Shown here in pieces: positions 34,090-41,942 of a stretch of DNA of 64,000 nucleotides. The translations under genes were made by a program, and so were the position numbers. The stretch comes from CAVYXF01 sp963772335. GTDB lineage: Bacteria; Pseudomonadota; Alphaproteobacteria; Rhizobiales; Rhodomicrobiaceae. The DNA lies in contig CAVYXF010000003.1 of NCBI GenBank assembly GCA_963772335.1, positions 62,001 through 126,000 of the forward strand, given 5' to 3'. The number at the start of each line of letters is the position of its first letter. Positions within the stretch are counted from its first letter, which is position 1. The notes beneath the pieces were generated by a model, which was not told where the DNA came from, made no database searches, and saw only the letters and a program-made list of their open reading frames with translations.

Positions 34090-35082
34090 TCAAGGCATGA
34101 TGGTTCCCGAACGACCTCGTTTGTGCGCGCGCGTGATTGGCCGCCTGCCTTCATCGCCAAAGGCCACGACTTGATCGACAGCGCACACGCAATTCCGTCC
34201 ACCGGCCTTTGCCTGATAGAGCGCGATGTCTGCCTTCTTGAGCAGGCTGTCGGCTGTATCTCCCTCGGCGCAATGGCCAACGCCGAAGCTGCAGGTCACC
34301 TTGAAGCTCGTGCCAGAATGGCTAAACGAAAGCTCGGCGCAAGCGCGGCGCAGGCTGTCCGCCAGGCGGAAGGCTTTGCTGCGCTCGTGCTCGGCGCAAA
34401 CCATCGCGAATTCCTCGCCGCCAATCCGGCCGACGATGCCGCCGCGCTTGGCTGCCTCTCCGGCAATGCGCTTGATGACGAGATCGCCGACATCATGACC
34501 GTAGCTGTCGTTGATGCGTTTGAAATGATCGATGTCGAACAGCACTGCCGCAACGGGAGGGGCCCCCGCCTTCAAGGCGGCCTCCAGTTGCTCGAAGAAT
34601 GCCCGGCGGTTGAGGAGGCCCGTGAGAGAGTCGGTTTCGGCGAGACGGACAAGATGGAGCTGGGCGGCCTTCAGTCTTCCGGCCATTCGCAGCCGCGCAT
34701 GGAGCTCAAGGCGATTCACCGGCTTGGAGATCAGGTCATCGGCCCCGCAATCCAGCGCTTCGGCAAGCTTGTCATCGTTGCTGAGCGAGGACATCACGAG
34801 AACGTAAAGGAAGCGTTGCGGGGGGATGGACATGCGCGCTTCCCAGCACAACTCCAGCCCCGCAAGCGGCTGGACCTCTAGGCTGGTGATAAGCACATCA
34901 ATGCTCGGGTCGTTCTGGATCGCGCGCAAGGCCGATGCCGAATCCTGAAATTCGCTCACAATATCACTGCGCTCGGTAATCAGCCTACTCACCAGCTTCA
35001 GGACCACCCGACTGGGATCTACCACCGCGGCATGCATGTTTGGGTACGACTCGCGTCCTGGCAAAGAACCGGTGGTGACCAT
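34090..35082 (-). CDS. diguanylate cyclase with a degenerate receiver domain
   Basis: A 330-residue cytoplasmic protein. Residues about 17-135 are a receiver-like domain (AAVVDPSRVVLKLVS at the start, DDLISKPVNR at the end). At the phospho-acceptor position it reads DVLITSLEV, with Ser where Asp is expected, so classical phosphorylation is unlikely. Residues about 150-310 form a GGDEF domain with LFDIDHFKRINDSYGHDVGD and an intact active site GRIGGEEF. No RxxD inhibitory site precedes it. It should make cyclic di-GMP, perhaps controlled by a non-phosphorylation signal or dimer partner. ATG 35082 has no clear ribosome site; ATG 35037 (HAAVVDPSR) is an alternative start. Confidence 0.88.
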   Translation of the reverse strand: MVTTGSLPGRESYPNMHAAVVDPSRVVLKLVSRLITERSDIVSEFQDSASALRAIQNDPSIDVLITSLEVQPLAGLELCWEARMSIPPQRFLYVLVMSSLSNDDKLAEALDCGADDLISKPVNRLELHARLRMAGRLKAAQLHLVRLAETDSLTGLLNRRAFFEQLEAALKAGAPPVAAVLFDIDHFKRINDSYGHDVGDLVIKRIAGEAAKRGGIVGRIGGEEFAMVCAEHERSKAFRLADSLRRACAELSFSHSGTSFKVTCSFGVGHCAEGDTADSLLKKADIALYQAKAGGRNCVCAVDQVVAFGDEGRRPITRAHKRGRSGTIMP

Positions 35083-35126
35083 TATGGCGGCAATGCATTT
35101 CCGTTGCCTTAAACCTGCAGAGAACC

Positions 35127-36434
35127 TCAGAGCAGGACAGGCTGCTCGCGCCAGCCTTCGGAGCCAAATATGCGGCTGTAGCGCGCGATCTCTGAAGGCT
35201 CGCCAAGGGCTTTCTGCGGATTGTCGGAGAGCTTCACCGCTGGCCGGCCGTTCGCCTCGTTGACCTTGATCACCAGCGAGATCGCCTTCAGCCCGTCATT
35301 CGGCTTGGGGGCGCAGCCGGCAAAGTCGTTGGTGAGATTGGTGCCCCAGCCAAAGCTCATGCGCACGCGGCCCTCAAAATGCAGATAGGTCTTCTCGATG
35401 GTGTCGGCGTCAAGCGCATCGGAGAAGACGAGCAGCTTTTCCCGCGGGTCCTCCCCCCTCTCCCGCCACCAGGCAATGATGCGCTCGCCGCCCTCGATGG
35501 GAGGTGCGGAATCGGGCCGAAACCCCTTCCACTCGGCGACCCAGTCCGGTGCCCGGCGCAGGAAGCTCTCCGTGCCGAAAGCGTCGGGGAGCACGATCAG
35601 GAGATTGCCGCCATAGTAACGTTGCCAGTCGCGCAGCACCCGATAAGGAGCAGCGACAAGCTCGTCATCATCCTTGGCGAGCGCCGCGTAGACCATGGGC
35701 AGCTCATGCGCGTTGGTGCCGATGGCTTCGAGATCGCCGTCCATGGCAAGCAGCACGTTGGACGTGCCAATGAACGCCTCGCCAAGCCCCTCCTTAAGCG
35801 CCTCAACGCACCAGCGCTGCCACAGAAAGCTGTGCCGGCGCCGGGTGCCGAAATCGGAGATGCGCAGGCCAGGCAAGGTCGAGAGCCGCTCGACCTTCGA
35901 CCAGAGCTTGGCCTTGGCGCGGGCATAGATTACGTCAAGTGTGAAGCGCCCCATATTCTTCTTCAGCGCTGCACGCGAGCGCAGCTCGCTGATGATGGCA
36001 AGCGCCGGAATCTCCCACATGCTGGTGTGGGTCCACGGGCCTGGGAATTCGAGGATGAACTGTCCATCCGCCTTGTGGAGCTCGTAGGCAGGAAGCTGGA
36101 AATCGCGCAGCCAGACCAGGAATTCCGGACTGAAGATCTGCGCGCGGCCATAGAACGTGTTACCGGCCAGCCAGATCATCTCCTTTTTAGAGAAGCGCAG
36201 CGTGCGCGCATGGTCGAGCTGGTCGCGCAGCTCCTTCTCGTCGATCTCGTCGGCGAGGCGGACGCTCTTGCGCCGGTTGGTGAGTGAGAAGGTCGCCTGC
36301 ACGTCGGGATAAAGGCCCCAGATCATCTGCAGCATGAGCAGCTTGTAAAAATCGGTGTCAAGCAGGCTGCGGATGATCGGATCGAGCTTGAAGGTGTGAT
36401 CATAGACACGCTTGGCGATGTCGATCTGCTGCAC
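35127..36434 (-). CDS. pncB: nicotinate phosphoribosyltransferase
   Basis: PncB turns nicotinate and PRPP into nicotinate mononucleotide, coupled to ATP hydrolysis, in NAD salvage. The product has 435 residues. It starts DIAKRVYDHTFKLDPIIRSL and continues LDTDFYKLLMLQMIWGLYP. The autophosphorylated histidine is in DFGTRRRHSFLWQ. The GTG at 36434 was chosen because AGGA lies eight bases upstream and homologues begin here; the frame remains open to a TTG at 36488. The gene stands alone. NAD kinase, the next enzyme class in this pathway, is encoded 3.3 kb away, not in an operon. Confidence 0.93.
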   Translation of the reverse strand: MQQIDIAKRVYDHTFKLDPIIRSLLDTDFYKLLMLQMIWGLYPDVQATFSLTNRRKSVRLADEIDEKELRDQLDHARTLRFSKKEMIWLAGNTFYGRAQIFSPEFLVWLRDFQLPAYELHKADGQFILEFPGPWTHTSMWEIPALAIISELRSRAALKKNMGRFTLDVIYARAKAKLWSKVERLSTLPGLRISDFGTRRRHSFLWQRWCVEALKEGLGEAFIGTSNVLLAMDGDLEAIGTNAHELPMVYAALAKDDDELVAAPYRVLRDWQRYYGGNLLIVLPDAFGTESFLRRAPDWVAEWKGFRPDSAPPIEGGERIIAWWRERGEDPREKLLVFSDALDADTIEKTYLHFEGRVRMSFGWGTNLTNDFAGCAPKPNDGLKAISLVIKVNEANGRPAVKLSDNPQKALGEPSEIARYSRIFGSEGWREQPVLL

Positions 36435-36646
36435 TAGATCCGTCCTTTCAGCCCGCCCGTCTTCTCTCTGCCGAAGCGTGTCTCCCAAAGCTCTTTCTTT
36501 ACCACGAGATGGGCTCGCTGCGTATGCTCGCTATGTCGTGGTCCGCGGGCAGATCTTCCGCTGCGCCAGCTGGCCAGCCGCCGGATAACACCCCCCGCCC
36601 TGCCGTAGTGATGAAGATACAGCTGATGTCGACGCGCACCGCCGCC

Positions 36647-37414
36647 CTAGGATGAGGAGGACACGCGCCGGGAGGGCTCATCACCCCCGAGCTTGAAACT
36701 GCGGGCGAGACCACACGCCAGCAGATAGAGGCTGCAAAGCCCTATTACGAGCTGGATCGGCTGTGAAGCGGGAAAGCTCCGCCAGAGCGCCAGGATGGCG
36801 GCGCCCGACCACAAAGCGAGCACGGCGATGGTCAGCGGACGCCACCGCCGCACCCGGATAGGGTGGACCCATTTCAGCGGTATGAAGGTGAGGATTCCAA
36901 GGAGAGCGATCGCAGCGAAGCTCCATATCGGCGGAACCGGAAATACGAAAAGCAAGAAAGCGATAACGTTCCAGATCGCCGGGAAACCGACAAAGAAACC
37001 GTCGGGCGTTTTACTCTCCTCGTCGCTGAAGTGGAACAGCGAGGTCATCAGCACGATGAAAGCGGCGCTCGTCGCCCAGCCTTCCGGCATGCGGCCGCTC
37101 GCATAGATCATCACCGCGGGAACGATGACATAGGTAAAATAATCGATGATCAGGTCCAGGCGCTCGCCGGAGAAGCGCGGGAGATGCTTTTTAACGTGGA
37201 AGTGACGGGCGAGAGGGCCATCAATGCCGTCGATGAGCGTCGCCACGGCAAGCCAGATGAAGGCAAGCTGCCAGCGGTGCTCGAGACTGGCAATCAGCGC
37301 CTGGAAGCCGGCGAGCACACCGCTCGCTGTCAGCACATGAATGCCAGCCGCTACAGCTCTCATGAGGGGATCGAGGCGTGAGGCTCTTCTCGCAACAGGG
37401 CCTGGAGGCTGCAC
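36647..37414 (-). CDS. pcs: phosphatidylcholine synthase
   Basis: A CDP-alcohol phosphatidyltransferase of 255 residues with eight helices. It joins CDP-diacylglycerol with free choline to give phosphatidylcholine in the inner membrane. The catalytic signature is DGIDGPLARHF...FSGERLDLIIDY, the DGxDGxxAR-G-xxxD-xxxD pattern of the Pcs branch. The start is GTG at 37414, next to the stop of the upstream exported protein gene, so both are probably on one transcript. With plcP-btaA-btaB at 20.7-23.6 kb, the window encodes both the making and the proposed turnover of phosphatidylcholine. Confidence 0.9.
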   Translation of the reverse strand: MQPPGPVARRASRLDPLMRAVAAGIHVLTASGVLAGFQALIASLEHRWQLAFIWLAVATLIDGIDGPLARHFHVKKHLPRFSGERLDLIIDYFTYVIVPAVMIYASGRMPEGWATSAAFIVLMTSLFHFSDEESKTPDGFFVGFPAIWNVIAFLLFVFPVPPIWSFAAIALLGILTFIPLKWVHPIRVRRWRPLTIAVLALWSGAAILALWRSFPASQPIQLVIGLCSLYLLACGLARSFKLGGDEPSRRVSSSS

Positions 37415-37810
37415 TCAGAAGCGGTGACGGATCGTGCCTTTGATCGTCACGTCCTGGTTTTCGTTCTCCTGCGGCCCTGGAACACGTTCCTGGGCCTGAT
37501 CGCTATCAGCGCCATAAAGCAGGTCGAGACCGAAATCGAGCTTCGGCAGGGTGCCGACGCTGCCAATCCCCGGAATGCGAAGCTCCGTTCCACCAGATTT
37601 GGAATCGCCGGGCTTGACCAGCGACAGCCCATCGCCGCTTTCCGGCTTCTTCAGCTCAAGCTGCGGAGCGGGTGCAGGCTGGGTCTTCTGCGGCTGCGCG
37701 GGAGGAACAGTGGTCTCCGTGAACGCCTTCGCCTCGCCACTTGCGCCGGCGGTCAAGGCAGCTGCCAACCCCCCAGCTGCAAGTATCAATTTGAGACGAT
37801 GCTGCGCCAT
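37415..37810 (-). CDS. hypothetical exported protein
   Basis: A 131-residue protein with a signal peptide (LKLILAAGGLAAALTAGASG). A Pro/Gln/Ala-rich linker follows, then a short domain with RIPGIGSVGTLPKLDFGLDL and a C-terminus of basic beta character ending IKGTIRHRF. The ATG at 37810 is preferred because it puts the signal peptide at the N-terminus; an upstream start adds a Cys-rich stretch. The terminal Phe is compatible with an outer-membrane or periplasmic location but proves nothing. No known family is recognised. The stop is directly before the pcs start. Confidence 0.7.
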   Translation of the reverse strand: MAQHRLKLILAAGGLAAALTAGASGEAKAFTETTVPPAQPQKTQPAPAPQLELKKPESGDGLSLVKPGDSKSGGTELRIPGIGSVGTLPKLDFGLDLLYGADSDQAQERVPGPQENENQDVTIKGTIRHRF

Positions 37811-38156
37811 TTCGGCCGACTCCAGATTTCTTGCACCTAAAATGGCTGCTAACGACAGGCATTGCAAGCAAGTTGTCTTTGGGTGCAAGCCTTTGAAATA
37901 CATAGTTTTTTGGCGTTCACATCAAGGCTATGTGATGCAAGTGCAACAGGGCTGTCCAGCACGCGCCACAATTCCGCCTTAAAACACGATCGTTATTTCC
38001 ATAACCCTGTATTCTTGCGACTTTCTCACCTTGCGGTGTGTCCCTCGCCTTTGTTTCCTGTTGTTACCGTGGATAACTCGTTAAAGAGGCATGCCTGCGG
38101 CCGCCACATTGTCGCCACATCCGCGTCCAAACCGGCAGTCCCATTCCCCCGGATTG
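37811..38156. other. AT-richer intergenic region with an inverted repeat
   Basis: About 350 bases upstream of the exported protein gene. CTTGCACC (37830-37837) and GGTGCAAG (37882-37889) are a perfect 8-bp inverted repeat. Further TGCAAG motifs occur at about 37864 and 37936. It looks like a regulatory region for the exported-protein/pcs unit. GTGGATAA at about 38070 resembles part of a DnaA box but is single. No gene is supported. Confidence 0.45.
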
Positions 38157-39206
38157 CTATTTTTTTCGGCCGGAGCGCGATTTGCCGGGAGCCCGGCGAC
38201 TCACCAATCCCGCTGACCGGGCCGCGCGCTTCAGCTGCCGATTCGCCTTTTTCCTGAGGAGAGGTCGGCGCGATGCCATTCCAGCCCTGCTGAGATCAGG
38301 CAGCAGCGAAAGCCGGCTTAAGGAATCCTCGACGCGGCAGGCCGGACCGTCCTCGTGCTCGGCGCTGCTAAGGGTATCTCCCGCGGCATTTCCCAGCGCC
38401 GGCGAATCCCCTTCCGAACTGCCCCCCGCCGGCCCGTCGTCGGTCGGCGGTTTCGCTTCTGGATACGGCCGCGTCGAGGCGCCGGGGGGAAGCGCGGCGT
38501 AGGCCTGCTCTGCAGGGATCTCCTCCAGCACTTTTTCAGTGGTCAGCGCACAGTCGAGCGCAAGACGGGTGCGGCGTCTTGCGACCCCGAGGGCACGGCG
38601 CAGCTTCGGGTCGCGTTCAGCCCAATGCCGCACCGGTCCGGTATCAACATGGACGAAGATGGGGCCGGAGAAAGGATAGAAACCGACCCCGCCAAGCCCC
38701 CTCGCCTCGGCAGCCGCGCGCACGCGATCGGGCTTCACGCCGGGAAAGATCACGTCCACTGCATGGCCGAGCGTGTGCTGGCTATCGGGATCGACCGTTC
38801 GCCCGGCACGCAGCAGCGACGCGTTGTAACCTTCGGAGCGATAGCCCGAGATCACGCGGACGGGGCCGCGCGGCCGAAGCTCCTGTGCAAGCTCATAGAG
38901 CAGATCGATCAGCTTTGGGTCGATGGAGACCACCTGGTTGCAGCGATAGTCACGCAAGAGCCAGTTGATCGCAGCCAACGCCTGTGGCTGATATGCATCG
39001 CCGATCCGGTAAACCACCTTAAGCGTCTCGCCCGTCCAGTGGTGCCTTAACCAAATTTCACGTTCGCGAGGAAGCGCCTCTGCCACCTGCGGCGGATTGG
39101 GGACCGCGACAGCGTTCAGGTGCTGCGCCTGGCCTGTTCCGGCACAGATCAGGTTTGCCAGGACGAGCGCCACCGCACCCGTCCACCATCTCGTCGCTTT
39201 CGCCAT
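38157..39206 (-). CDS. DUF882 (YcbK-like) M15-type peptidase, exported
   Basis: A 349-residue protein with a signal peptide (TGAVALVLANLICAGTGQAQ). The DUF882 domain lies at about residues 50-190. It shows HHWTGETLKVVYR, INWLLRDYRCNQV, VISGYRSEGYNASL, SQHTLGHAVDV and FVHVDTGPVRHW. The His and Asp of SQHTLGHAVDV and the His of VHVDTG are the expected zinc ligands of this LAS-type peptidase fold, so it may act on peptidoglycan. The second half is disordered and ends in a very basic tail (SRRAPGKSRSGRKK). The start at ATG 39206 places the signal at the N-terminus; the ribosome site is weak. Confidence 0.88.
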   Translation of the reverse strand: MAKATRWWTGAVALVLANLICAGTGQAQHLNAVAVPNPPQVAEALPREREIWLRHHWTGETLKVVYRIGDAYQPQALAAINWLLRDYRCNQVVSIDPKLIDLLYELAQELRPRGPVRVISGYRSEGYNASLLRAGRTVDPDSQHTLGHAVDVIFPGVKPDRVRAAAEARGLGGVGFYPFSGPIFVHVDTGPVRHWAERDPKLRRALGVARRRTRLALDCALTTEKVLEEIPAEQAYAALPPGASTRPYPEAKPPTDDGPAGGSSEGDSPALGNAAGDTLSSAEHEDGPACRVEDSLSRLSLLPDLSRAGMASRRPLLRKKANRQLKRAARSAGLVSRRAPGKSRSGRKK

Positions 39207-39323
39207 CTGAACCCGTTTAGCCGTCAACCATCTTACCGGGGGCTAGGCTATGCACGCCTTTTCTCTCGGCCGCAACCATCCGTTCTCGGGAAAACTGCTT
39301 CCCAAACCGTCCCGCCAACGCCA

Positions 39324-39734
39324 TCATAAAGACGCCTTGACACCACTCTGATTGCGTATCCACTCAAGAAAATCATCTCCGCCACCGTCGACCGCCAGCA
39401 GCAACCGCGCCGGCAAGGAATAGGGATGAAGACGCTTTACCTCGGCAAGCACCTCGGCGCTGCGCTCCCTCGCGGTCTTGATGAGCATCGCGGCCTCATC
39501 GGCTTCCTGAAGTTCGCCTTCCCAAATGTAGAGCGCCGTCATCTTCGGAAAGATGTTCACGCAGGCGGCAACGCCGCTCTCGATCAGCGCACGGGCTGCT
39601 TTTTTCGCCTCGCCCTCGGAGGGAAAGGTGGTGTAAATCAGAGCCACCCGGCAGCCTTGCTCACCACCGCCGCCCGTTTCGGCATCGGCTGGCCTCAGCG
39701 AAGACGGAGCGGCATTTTGAGCGAAATCGTCCAT
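39324..39734 (-). CDS. cutA: CutA divalent-cation tolerance protein
   Basis: A CutA-type trimeric protein: VALIYTTFPSEGEAKKAARALI, GVAACVNIFPKMTALYIWEGEL, EAAMLIKTARE and RLHPYSLPARLLLAV are all classic. The ATG at 39734 gives 136 residues, with about 28 extra N-terminal residues compared with usual CutA. That ATG is only 17 bases from the divergent nadK start, leaving no room for promoters. A GTG at 39647 (VALIYTTFPS, 108 residues) would match the family start and leave about 105 bases for a divergent promoter. The role in metal tolerance is not firmly established for the family. Confidence 0.87.
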   Translation of the reverse strand: MDDFAQNAAPSSLRPADAETGGGGEQGCRVALIYTTFPSEGEAKKAARALIESGVAACVNIFPKMTALYIWEGELQEADEAAMLIKTARERSAEVLAEVKRLHPYSLPARLLLAVDGGGDDFLEWIRNQSGVKASL

Positions 39735-39751
39735 TTCACGATATCCTGAGA

Positions 39752-40537
39752 ATGACTTACGATATTGATACGCCGGTCAGAAGCATTGCCTTTGTTGGGA
39801 GCCGTGCACCGGAAGCGGAACAGGCGCTTGCCCGGCTTTCGGCCCGCTATGGCAATGTGCCGCCCGAAGATGCCGATGTCATCGTCGCCCTTGGCGGCGA
39901 CGGTCTGATGCTGCAGACGCTGCACCGCTTCATGGGCGCTCATGTTCCGATCTATGGCATGAACCGCGGCACCGTCGGCTTTCTCATGAACGACTATCGC
40001 GAGGAAGAGTTGCCGGAAAGACTGGCAAGCGCCAAGGTGAATATGATCCATCCCTTGCGGATGAAAGCGATTCATCAGGACGGCACGCAGGGCAAGGCGC
40101 TGGCGATCAACGAAGTTTCGCTGTTCCGGCTCACCTATCAGGCGGCGCGCCTGCGTCTTGCTGTCGATGGCGAGGTACGGCTCGAAGAACTTGTCGCCGA
40201 CGGCGTTCTCGTCGCCACGCCGGCCGGCAGCACGGCCTATAATCTCTCCGCGCATGGGCCGATCCTGCCGATCAACGCCTCGCTCCTGGCGCTCACCCCG
40301 ATCAGCCCGTTCCGGCCCCGGCGCTGGCGCGGTGCAATCCTGCCCTCCAGTGCCCGTGTCGTGATCGACGTGTTGGAATCGGACAAGCGCCCCGTCAGTG
40401 CGGTTGCGGATCACACCGAATTCCGCAATGTCGTGCGTGTCGAGATTGCAGAAGAGCGCGCCATCGGCCTCAGGCTCATGTTCGATCCGGGCAATGAGCT
40501 CGGCGACCGCATTCTCGTCGAGCAGTTCAAATTCTGA
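39752..40537 (+). CDS. nadK: NAD kinase
   Basis: A 261-residue ATP-NAD kinase that makes NADP. The catalytic block is VIVALGGDGLMLQTLHRF. NRGTVGFLMND, AINEVSLFR and VATPAGSTAYNLSAHGPIL complete the NadK pattern. The usual GGDGT is GGDGL, a known variant in alphaproteobacteria. The start at ATG 39752 is normal for the family. It is followed 11 bases later by the MaoC-like gene in the same direction. Confidence 0.94.
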   Translation: MTYDIDTPVRSIAFVGSRAPEAEQALARLSARYGNVPPEDADVIVALGGDGLMLQTLHRFMGAHVPIYGMNRGTVGFLMNDYREEELPERLASAKVNMIHPLRMKAIHQDGTQGKALAINEVSLFRLTYQAARLRLAVDGEVRLEELVADGVLVATPAGSTAYNLSAHGPILPINASLLALTPISPFRPRRWRGAILPSSARVVIDVLESDKRPVSAVADHTEFRNVVRVEIAEERAIGLRLMFDPGNELGDRILVEQFKF

Positions 40538-40548
40538 GCGGTGACACC

Positions 40549-41007
40549 ATGTCTAAGGGCCTTTATTTCGAGCAATTCCAGGAAGGCGCTGTATTTGAGC
40601 ATCCCATCCGCCGCACCGTGACGGAGATGGACAACACGCTGTTCTCCTGCCTCACCCACAATCCGCAGCCGCTGCATATCGACCGGCACTTCTGCGAAAC
40701 CCAGACCGAGTTCGGCCAGCCGCTGATGAACTCCCTGTTTACGCTCGGGCTGATGATCGGCATCTCTGTGAACGACACGACGCTTGGCACCACCATCGCC
40801 AATCTCGGTATGAGCGAGGTGAAGTTTCCACACCCGCTGTTCCACGGCGACACCGTGCATGTGCGCACCACCGTCATGGCCAAGCGCGAAAGCGCCTCGC
40901 GACCAAATGCCGGCATCGTGGAATTCCTGCATGAGGCCTTCAACCAGGACGACAAGCTGGTGGCGGTCTGCCGGCGGAGCGCTTTCATGCTGAAGGAGCC
41001 GGCATGA
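40549..41007 (+). CDS. MaoC-like (R)-hydratase family protein
   Basis: A 152-residue hot-dog-fold protein. The hydratase motif is present (CLTHNPQPLHIDRHFCE), with a second conserved block FPHPLFHGDTVHVRTTV. It is probably an acyl-CoA hydratase. The coupled CitE-like gene (ATGA overlap at 41004) is a frequent neighbour. Related pairs act on mesaconyl-CoA/beta-methylmalyl-CoA or in C5-dicarboxylate degradation, so a hydration step followed by C-C cleavage is plausible. The exact substrate is not shown by the sequence. Confidence 0.87.
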   Translation: MSKGLYFEQFQEGAVFEHPIRRTVTEMDNTLFSCLTHNPQPLHIDRHFCETQTEFGQPLMNSLFTLGLMIGISVNDTTLGTTIANLGMSEVKFPHPLFHGDTVHVRTTVMAKRESASRPNAGIVEFLHEAFNQDDKLVAVCRRSAFMLKEPA

Positions 41008-41903
41008 GTGCACCGTCTGCCGCCGTGAAGCCGCTGCCGCGATCTTTGCTGTTCGTGCCGGCGAGCGACGACCGCAAGCTGGTTAAAGCGCTCGCCTGCG
41101 AAGCCGATCTCTTGATCCTCGACCTCGAAGACTCCGTCGCCCCGGACGCCAAGGCGGCTGCGCGCGATAATGCCAAGGGTTTTCTCGCGAACTACGCCGA
41201 CCGTCCCAAGCGCCCGCTGCTTTATGTGCGCGTCAACGCATTCGACACCGGGCTTACGGCCGACGATCTCGCCGCCGTGCTGGCGCAGAAGCCGGACGGC
41301 ATCGTACTGCCCAAAGCCGGCTCCGGTCTCGACGTGGCACGGCTCGCCGCCAGCCTCGACGCCGGTGAGCAGGCGGCCGGACTGCCGGTCGGACAGATCG
41401 GCATCCTCGCGATCGCCACGGAAACGCCAGGTGCCGTCATGCATTTGAGCAGCTTCGCCGGCGCGACATCGCGGCTTAAGGGCCTGACCTGGGGCGCGGA
41501 GGATCTTAGCACTGCGATCGGCGCGAGCGCGTCGCGCGATGAGGCAGGCTGGCTGACTTCGCCCTTCGTGCTCGTGCGCAATCTCTGCCTGTTCGCCGCC
41601 TACGCTGCGGGCGTTCAGGCGATCGACAGTATCCAGCCCGACTTCCAGAACATGGATGCGCTCAGGATCGAGGCCAGCGAGGCCGCCCGCGACGGCTTCA
41701 CCGGCAAGCTTGCCATCCACCCCGGGCAAGCCCCGATCATCAACGCCGCTTTCACCCCCACTGACGCGGAAGTCGCCGAGGCACGGGCCGTCATCGATGC
41801 CTTCGCGGCGGCCGGCAACCCCGGCGTTATCGCTATTGGTGGGCGCATGTATGACCGGCCGCATTTGGAAAAGGCGCGCCGCACCCTCGCGCGGGTACGC
41901 TGA
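41004..41903 (+). CDS. HpcH/HpaI aldolase, citrate lyase beta (CitE)-like protein
   Basis: A 299-residue TIM-barrel C-C lyase of the CitE-like/malyl-CoA lyase group. It has RSLLFVPASDDRKLVKAL, LLILDLEDSVAPDAK (metal-binding Glu/Asp), LYVRVNAFDTG, IATETPGAVM, LTWGAEDLSTAIGA and GFTGKLAIHPGQAPIINAAF. CitD and CitF are absent, so it is not part of a classical citrate lyase; a CoA-ester lyase is more likely. It overlaps the MaoC-like gene by 4 bases. Its stop lies about 40 bases before the convergent Deg protease gene. Confidence 0.88.
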   Translation: MSAPSAAVKPLPRSLLFVPASDDRKLVKALACEADLLILDLEDSVAPDAKAAARDNAKGFLANYADRPKRPLLYVRVNAFDTGLTADDLAAVLAQKPDGIVLPKAGSGLDVARLAASLDAGEQAAGLPVGQIGILAIATETPGAVMHLSSFAGATSRLKGLTWGAEDLSTAIGASASRDEAGWLTSPFVLVRNLCLFAAYAAGVQAIDSIQPDFQNMDALRIEASEAARDGFTGKLAIHPGQAPIINAAFTPTDAEVAEARAVIDAFAAAGNPGVIAIGGRMYDRPHLEKARRTLARVR

Positions 41904-41942
41904 GCGGTTGCGGGATTACGGCACTGCGGCAGGTGGGTAGCC

